Assembly (NCBI RefSeq): GCF_003315035.1
Contig: NZ_QNRE01000004.1
Span: 124,001 to 188,000 of the forward strand
Source of the DNA: Nocardia puris
GTDB taxonomy: Bacteria; Actinomycetota; Actinomycetes; Mycobacteriales; Mycobacteriaceae
Direction of reading: 5' to 3'
Length of the DNA stretch: 64,000 nt
In this document: positions 60,387 to 64,000 of the stretch, piece after piece
How positions within the stretch are numbered: the stretch's first letter is position 1
Layout of the letters: the number at the start of each line of letters is the position of its first letter
Made by a program: the position numbers and the translations under genes
Notes under the pieces: generated by a model
What the model was told of the DNA's origin: nothing
Database searches by the model: none
The model's input: the letters and a program-made list of their open reading frames with translations, nothing else

Positions 60387-61652
60387 GTGCCTGACACAAC
60401 CGACACCCAGCCCACCGCCATAGTGCGGATGGCCGACGCCGGCGACCTCTACATGTCCTGGCGATGGGAAGGCGACCCGGACGCGCGCGGGACCGCCATG
60501 CTGCCCGGCGCGCAGGTGGACGAGGCGGTGGCCGCGCTGGCGGCGGCACTACCCGATCCGCGCGGCGCGGACGGCCTGCGGGATTGCCTCACCACAGGCG
60601 CGTTCATGAACCGGGACGCGGAATACCACCTCGCCCAACAGCTTTCCCGTGCCCTGCTCCCCCAGGCACTCGCCGTCCAACTGCACGCGCTGCACACGCG
60701 AGGCGTGCGCCCACACCTGCGGATCCAACCGTCACCGAGGGTGGCGCAGGTGCCGTGGGAACTCCTCGCACCCGACCCGACTCTAAGGCTCCTCGACATC
60801 GCCGACGTGAGCATGCTCGCCCCGGCGGGCGTCGTGCACGCACCGGGACGGGTCGCGCGCACATGGCACACCGACCGCGAGCTGCCGGTCGTCGCCGTGC
60901 TCGACCCCCGGGTGCCCGGTTTCCGCGCGGACTCGGCGCTCGGTTCGGTGCTGGGCCGCATGGACGCCACATCACCGCTGGCCGCTCGTGTGGCCGAACA
61001 CAGTGCGCGCCAACGACTCCGGCCCGAGGTGGTCGATCCGGTCGAGGCGTTCCGCCGCACCGACCTGGACCGCGACTGGCTCTCGAAGACGTTGCGCGCC
61101 GGCGCCTCCCGGCTGATCTACGTCGGCCACGTCACGGCGGCCGCGCCGGAATCGGGGCGCAGCGAGAACGCGGAACTGCACCTCGCCTGCACCGCCGGCG
61201 CGCTCGGATTCGCCGAACCGCAGCGCACCCACCGCCCGCTCTCCGCGAAGGACCTCCTGCTCGGCACCCACACGCTGAGCGAGGAGCCCGTCGCGGGCCC
61301 CGAGCTCTGGCCGATCCCCAGCCGGGTCGCGCTCATCGCCTGCGAAAGCGGCGGCGACCTGCGGTTCACCGAGGCGCTGGGCCTGATCGCCGCCATGGTG
61401 AACGGCGGTGCCGAACTCGTCACCGCCACCCGCTGGCCGCTGCCGACCGACCTGGCGTTCCAGCGCCTGGCCGCCGTCGACGCGACACCGCTGCAAGACG
61501 TGGTCCGCGCCGTCGACACCGCCCACGACCACCCCGACCCCCTGACCACCCTCGCCGAGTGGCAACGCGCCCGCCTCACCGCGTGGCGCGAATCCGCCGC
61601 CCCGGCCGACTCACCTCTGCTCTGGTCCGCCTTCGCGACCTTCCACACCTAG
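60387..61652 (+). CDS. CHAT-domain cysteine peptidase
   Basis: 421 aa, GTG start with GAAAGG upstream. The caspase-like CHAT domain covers about residues 100-421: the family entry strand PHLRIQPSPRVAQVPWELLAPD, the catalytic His H248 in LIYVGHVTAAA, and the catalytic Cys C319 in VALIACESGG followed by the LVTATRWPLPTD strand. Both catalytic residues are intact, so it should be an active peptidase once triggered. Residues 1-95 are a separate helical/beta region of unknown role. A 10-codon frame, MSNERCCGRA, lies at the TPR/CHAT junction (60362-60394) but is probably not functional. Convergent with the His-rich gene across a strong hairpin. Confidence 0.92.
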   Translation: MPDTTDTQPTAIVRMADAGDLYMSWRWEGDPDARGTAMLPGAQVDEAVAALAAALPDPRGADGLRDCLTTGAFMNRDAEYHLAQQLSRALLPQALAVQLHALHTRGVRPHLRIQPSPRVAQVPWELLAPDPTLRLLDIADVSMLAPAGVVHAPGRVARTWHTDRELPVVAVLDPRVPGFRADSALGSVLGRMDATSPLAARVAEHSARQRLRPEVVDPVEAFRRTDLDRDWLSKTLRAGASRLIYVGHVTAAAPESGRSENAELHLACTAGALGFAEPQRTHRPLSAKDLLLGTHTLSEEPVAGPELWPIPSRVALIACESGGDLRFTEALGLIAAMVNGGAELVTATRWPLPTDLAFQRLAAVDATPLQDVVRAVDTAHDHPDPLTTLAEWQRARLTAWRESAAPADSPLLWSAFATFHT

Positions 61653-61661
61653 CCACGAAGA

Positions 61662-61692
61662 CCCGGGCGGACGCGAGAAACGCCCGCCCGGG
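61662..61692. terminator. hairpin between the CHAT operon and the His-rich gene
   Basis: CCCGGGCGG (61662-61670) pairs with CCGCCCGGG (61684-61692), 13-nt loop. It lies between the two convergent stops and may end both transcripts. Confidence 0.75.
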
Positions 61693-61709
61693 GTCCGGCG
61701 CTCGCCGGG

Positions 61710-62006
61710 TCAGTGCTCGTCGTAGTGACCGTCGTGCGGGGCGTGGCGGTGGCCGTCGTGGATGTAGTCGACGTGGTCGCCGTGCGGGACCGCGACGTGC
61801 CCACAGCCCTCGCCGTGCACGTGGTCGTGGGCCGTGTGTTCGGTGTGACCCGCGGATTCGCACTCGTCGAAGTGGCCGTCGTGGGCGCGGTGCAGATGAC
61901 CGTCGTGGACGTAGTCCACGTGATCGCCGTGCGGCACCGCCACGTGGCCGCACCCGGGTCCGTGCTCGTGCGCGTGACCGGTGTGCTCGAGGTGTGCTGT
62001 GGTCAT
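61710..62006 (-). CDS. His-rich metal-binding protein with internal duplication
   Basis: 98 aa from the ATG at 62006, with GGAAGAAGG upstream. About a quarter of the residues are His, with many Asp and Glu. Two repeats of about 45 residues each contain GCGHVAVPHGDHVDY followed by HDGH-H...HDGHxDE. There is one Cys per repeat in the CGHVAV motif, plus one between. No signal or membrane segment. Such proteins bind Zn, Ni or Co and are usually part of ArsR- or Fur-type metal responses, as stores or chaperones. The AT-rich promoter with dyads fits metal control. No transporter partner is adjacent. Confidence 0.85.
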   Translation of the reverse strand: MTTAHLEHTGHAHEHGPGCGHVAVPHGDHVDYVHDGHLHRAHDGHFDECESAGHTEHTAHDHVHGEGCGHVAVPHGDHVDYIHDGHRHAPHDGHYDEH

Positions 62007-62049
62007 CAGAATGCCTTCTTCCAAGCCGATGGACAGGAGATCTGTGATC

Positions 62050-62085
62050 GGTAACACATTAGCGTATATGCATCAGTATAGATTG
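62050..62085 (-). promoter_or_regulatory. AT-rich promoter/operator of the His-rich gene
   Basis: About 35 nt, half A/T in an otherwise 70% GC region, with TATACT and TATACG -10-like boxes on the minus strand and overlapping dyads around ATATGCAT. Likely a metalloregulator site (ArsR/SmtB type) because of composition and the metal-binding product. No exact consensus match can be claimed. Confidence 0.4.
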
Positions 62086-62118
62086 CTGACGATGCGCTGA
62101 CAGCCCCCGATCACCCCG

Positions 62119-62844
62119 TCAGAGCACTTGGGAGAGGAATTTCCGCAGCCGCTCGGTCCGCGCGTCGGTGAACAGGGCGTCGGGCTCGCCGGTCTCCACC
62201 ACCTGGCCCGCGTCCATGAACACCACGTTGTCCGACACGCTGCGCGCGAACCCCATCTCGTGGGTCACCACCACCATCGACATCCCGCCCGAGGCCAGCT
62301 CGGCCATCAGCGCCAGCACGCCCTTGACCAGCTCGGGATCCAGCGCCGAGGTGGCCTCGTCGAAGAACATGATCTGCGGCCGCATGGCCAGCGCGCGGGC
62401 GATCGCCACCCGCTGCTGTTGCCCGCCCGACAGGTTCGCCGGCCGCGAATCGGCCTTCTCGGCGAGGCCCACGATCTCGAGCTGCTCGAGCGCCAGCGCC
62501 CTGGCCTGCTCCTTGGACAGTCCGCGCAGCTTGCGCGGGCCGAGCGCGATGTTCTCGGCCACCGTCATGTGCGGGAACAGGTTGAACTGCTGGAACACCA
62601 TGCCGATGCGCTGGCGCAACCGGTCGGGGTCCTCGCGCAGCACCGATTCGCCGTCGAGCAGGATGTCGCCCTCGTCGGGCTCGTACAGCCGGTTGAGCAC
62701 CCGCAGCAGGGTCGACTTGCCCGAGCCGGACGGTCCGATGACCGTGGTGGTGGTGCCCGCTTCGACGTGGATGTCGATCCCGCGCAGCACGTGGTTGCGG
62801 CCCAGGGTCAGGTGCAGGCCGGTCCCGGTGAGAGAGGCACTCAT
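62119..62844 (-). CDS. polar amino acid ABC transporter ATP-binding protein
   Basis: 241 aa, GlnQ/GltL type. Walker A GPSGSGKSTL, Q-loop FQQFNLFPHMTV, signature LSGGQQQRVAIARAL, Walker B IMFFDEATSALDPE, H-loop VVVTHEMGFARSV. The C-terminus ERLRKFLSQVL is typical of the family. Its ATG lies 3 nt after the stop of the permease fusion, so it is the second gene of the transport operon. Energises uptake of glutamine, glutamate or a similar amino acid. Confidence 0.95.
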   Translation of the reverse strand: MSASLTGTGLHLTLGRNHVLRGIDIHVEAGTTTTVIGPSGSGKSTLLRVLNRLYEPDEGDILLDGESVLREDPDRLRQRIGMVFQQFNLFPHMTVAENIALGPRKLRGLSKEQARALALEQLEIVGLAEKADSRPANLSGGQQQRVAIARALAMRPQIMFFDEATSALDPELVKGVLALMAELASGGMSMVVVTHEMGFARSVSDNVVFMDAGQVVETGEPDALFTDARTERLRKFLSQVL

Positions 62845-62847
62845 TGA

Positions 62848-64000
62848 TCAGCGTCCTTCGGTGATGGTGGCCTGCTCGAGCTCGTCGAGGGGGCGGTCCG
62901 GGCGTCCCGTGCGCATCCGGCGGTCGATGTAGTTCACCAGGTGGGTCAGCGGCACGGTCAGCACCAGGTACATCAGGCCCGCCGCGACCAGCGGCGACAG
63001 GTTGCCGGTCTGGGCGTTGAGATCCCTTCCCACCGCGAACAACTCGCGCTGGCTGGCCAGCAGGCCGAGGAAGTAGATCAGCGAGGAGTCCTTGATGAGC
63101 GCGATGAACTGGTTCATCAGCGCGGGCAGCACGCGCCGCACGCCCTGCGGGATCACCACCAGCGTCATGGCCTGGCGGTAGCCGAGGCCGATGGCGCGGG
63201 CGGCCTCGAGCTGGCCCGGTTCCACGGATTGGATTCCGGAACGGAAGATTTCGCCGATGTAGGCCGAGGCGAGCAACGCCAGCGCGACCGCGCCGAGCCA
63301 GTACGGATTGCTGCCGGTGATGTCGCGGACCACCGGCCCGATGCCGAGACCGATGATCAGAATGATCACCACGGCGGGCAATCCGCGGAAGATGTCGGTG
63401 TAAACCCTTGCGGGCCACCGCAACCAGCGCGTGCGCGAGATGCCCGCGACGGCCAGCAGCATGCCGAGCAACGTGCCGAGCACACCCGAAACCACCGCCA
63501 GGATCAGGGTATTCGGCAGACCGGTCTTGATCAGATCGGGAAAGGCCTTGCGGTACAGCTCCCAATCGAAGAAGGTCTCGCCCAGCTGCTGCAACGTCGA
63601 CTTGGGCGCGGACTGTTCGGTGGCGCCGGTGTCACCGCGCTCGGCGGCCAGCGCCGCGAAGTCGGGCAGGTCCGGCACCGGCGCGGCCTTGGAACCCGGC
63701 TTCCAGCCCGGCGGCAGTTCGCGCGGCACCCAGTCGCTGTAGAGGCGGGCGTAGGTGCCGTCGGCGATCACGGCGTCCAATCCGCTGTTGAGCGCGTCGA
63801 TGAGCGGCTGATTGCCCTTGTTCACCGCCCAGGCCGCGAAATTGTCCAGGCTGAAGGAGTTCGCCACGATCGCGGTGCCGTCACCGGGTTTGACCGCGCC
63901 GTCCGCCTGCGCCGACGGCGCGACCCAGGCATCCACCTGACCGGTGCGCAGATTCGCGTAGGCGGTGTTGTAGTCGGGGAACTTCACCGGGTCCAGGCCC
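62848..64000 (-). CDS. substrate-binding/permease fusion of an amino acid ABC transporter (5' end outside window)
   Basis: About 383 residues visible, cut at the right edge. The N-terminal visible part is the end of a periplasmic binding protein (DYNTAYANLRTGQVDAWVAPSAQAD; AWAVNKGNQPLIDALNSGL). A linker of about 60 residues follows, then a permease domain of the HisM/GlnP type: PNTLILAVVSGVLGTLLGM, the EAA loop EAARAIGLGYRQAMTLVVIPQ, and IALIKDSSLIYFLGLLASQREL. This single-chain SBP-permease arrangement is found in Gram-positive glutamine transporters. The signal peptide and the binding-domain start lie beyond 64000. Partner of the ATPase downstream. Confidence 0.93.
   Translation of the reverse strand, partial: GLDPVKFPDYNTAYANLRTGQVDAWVAPSAQADGAVKPGDGTAIVANSFSLDNFAAWAVNKGNQPLIDALNSGLDAVIADGTYARLYSDWVPRELPPGWKPGSKAAPVPDLPDFAALAAERGDTGATEQSAPKSTLQQLGETFFDWELYRKAFPDLIKTGLPNTLILAVVSGVLGTLLGMLLAVAGISRTRWLRWPARVYTDIFRGLPAVVIILIIGLGIGPVVRDITGSNPYWLGAVALALLASAYIGEIFRSGIQSVEPGQLEAARAIGLGYRQAMTLVVIPQGVRRVLPALMNQFIALIKDSSLIYFLGLLASQRELFAVGRDLNAQTGNLSPLVAAGLMYLVLTVPLTHLVNYIDRRMRTGRPDRPLDELEQATITEGR

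Overview
The window looks like chromosomal DNA of a mycolic-acid-containing actinomycete, most likely Nocardia or a close relative. The reasons are very high GC content, frequent GTG starts, ATGA/GTGA start-stop overlaps, an mmpL3 ortholog behind trmB and a NYN-domain gene, an LpqH-type lipoprotein, a deazaflavin-type nitroreductase and a glucosylglycerate hydrolase. No rRNA, tRNA, CRISPR array or intact insertion sequence was seen. Most of the window is ordinary core and accessory chromosome. Many transcripts appear leaderless: a TANNNT-like -10 box sits 6-8 nt before the start codon.

Layout. 1-3.6 kb: a dynamin-like GTPase/pseudo-GTPase pair (the first cut by the window edge) and an SDR. 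3.7-11.4 kb: a lipase, then the trmB - NYN - mmpL3 operon; MmpL3 carries a very long disordered tail. 11.5-20 kb: a DUF2339 membrane protein, an XRE/TPR regulator divergent from two small hypothetical genes, a DUF1707 protein, a NarL-type two-component system and an AI-2E-type permease. 20-26.8 kb: a membrane cyclase, a YbhN-like protein, a DUF3054 protein, a penicillin-binding-like lipoprotein that has lost its catalytic serine and lysine, aroQ, and a Ddn-like F420 oxidoreductase behind a duplicated operator. 26.9-32.6 kb: an ABC exporter/XRE operon with a decayed XRE duplicate, an imine reductase divergent from an HxlR regulator, glycerate kinase and a broken lipase gene. 32.8-38 kb: a TAP-like hydrolase, a small acetyltransferase, PlsC, AlgH and a SigL-like sigma/anti-sigma pair.

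38.1-42.5 kb: a tight four-gene operon (ThDP enzyme, SRPBCC, KAS III-like enzyme without the usual His, HisC-like aminotransferase) that looks like a small uncharacterised biosynthetic pathway. 42.6-55.5 kb: small Gly/Cys-tailed membrane proteins, a cupin, SdpI, leuS, a polysaccharide deacetylase, an SDR, glucosylglycerate hydrolase, a GH25 lysozyme, a PhoX phosphatase behind a PHO-box-like repeat, a duplicated-domain membrane protein and LpqH.

55.6-61.7 kb: the best candidate for an undescribed system. It is a four-gene operon of two large proteins of unknown family, a TPR protein and a CHAT-fold peptidase with its His/Cys dyad intact. This is plausibly a regulated-protease conflict or stress system. 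The window ends with a His-rich metal-binding protein with an internal duplication and a polar amino acid ABC transporter (GlnQ-like ATPase plus a substrate-binding/permease fusion cut by the right edge).
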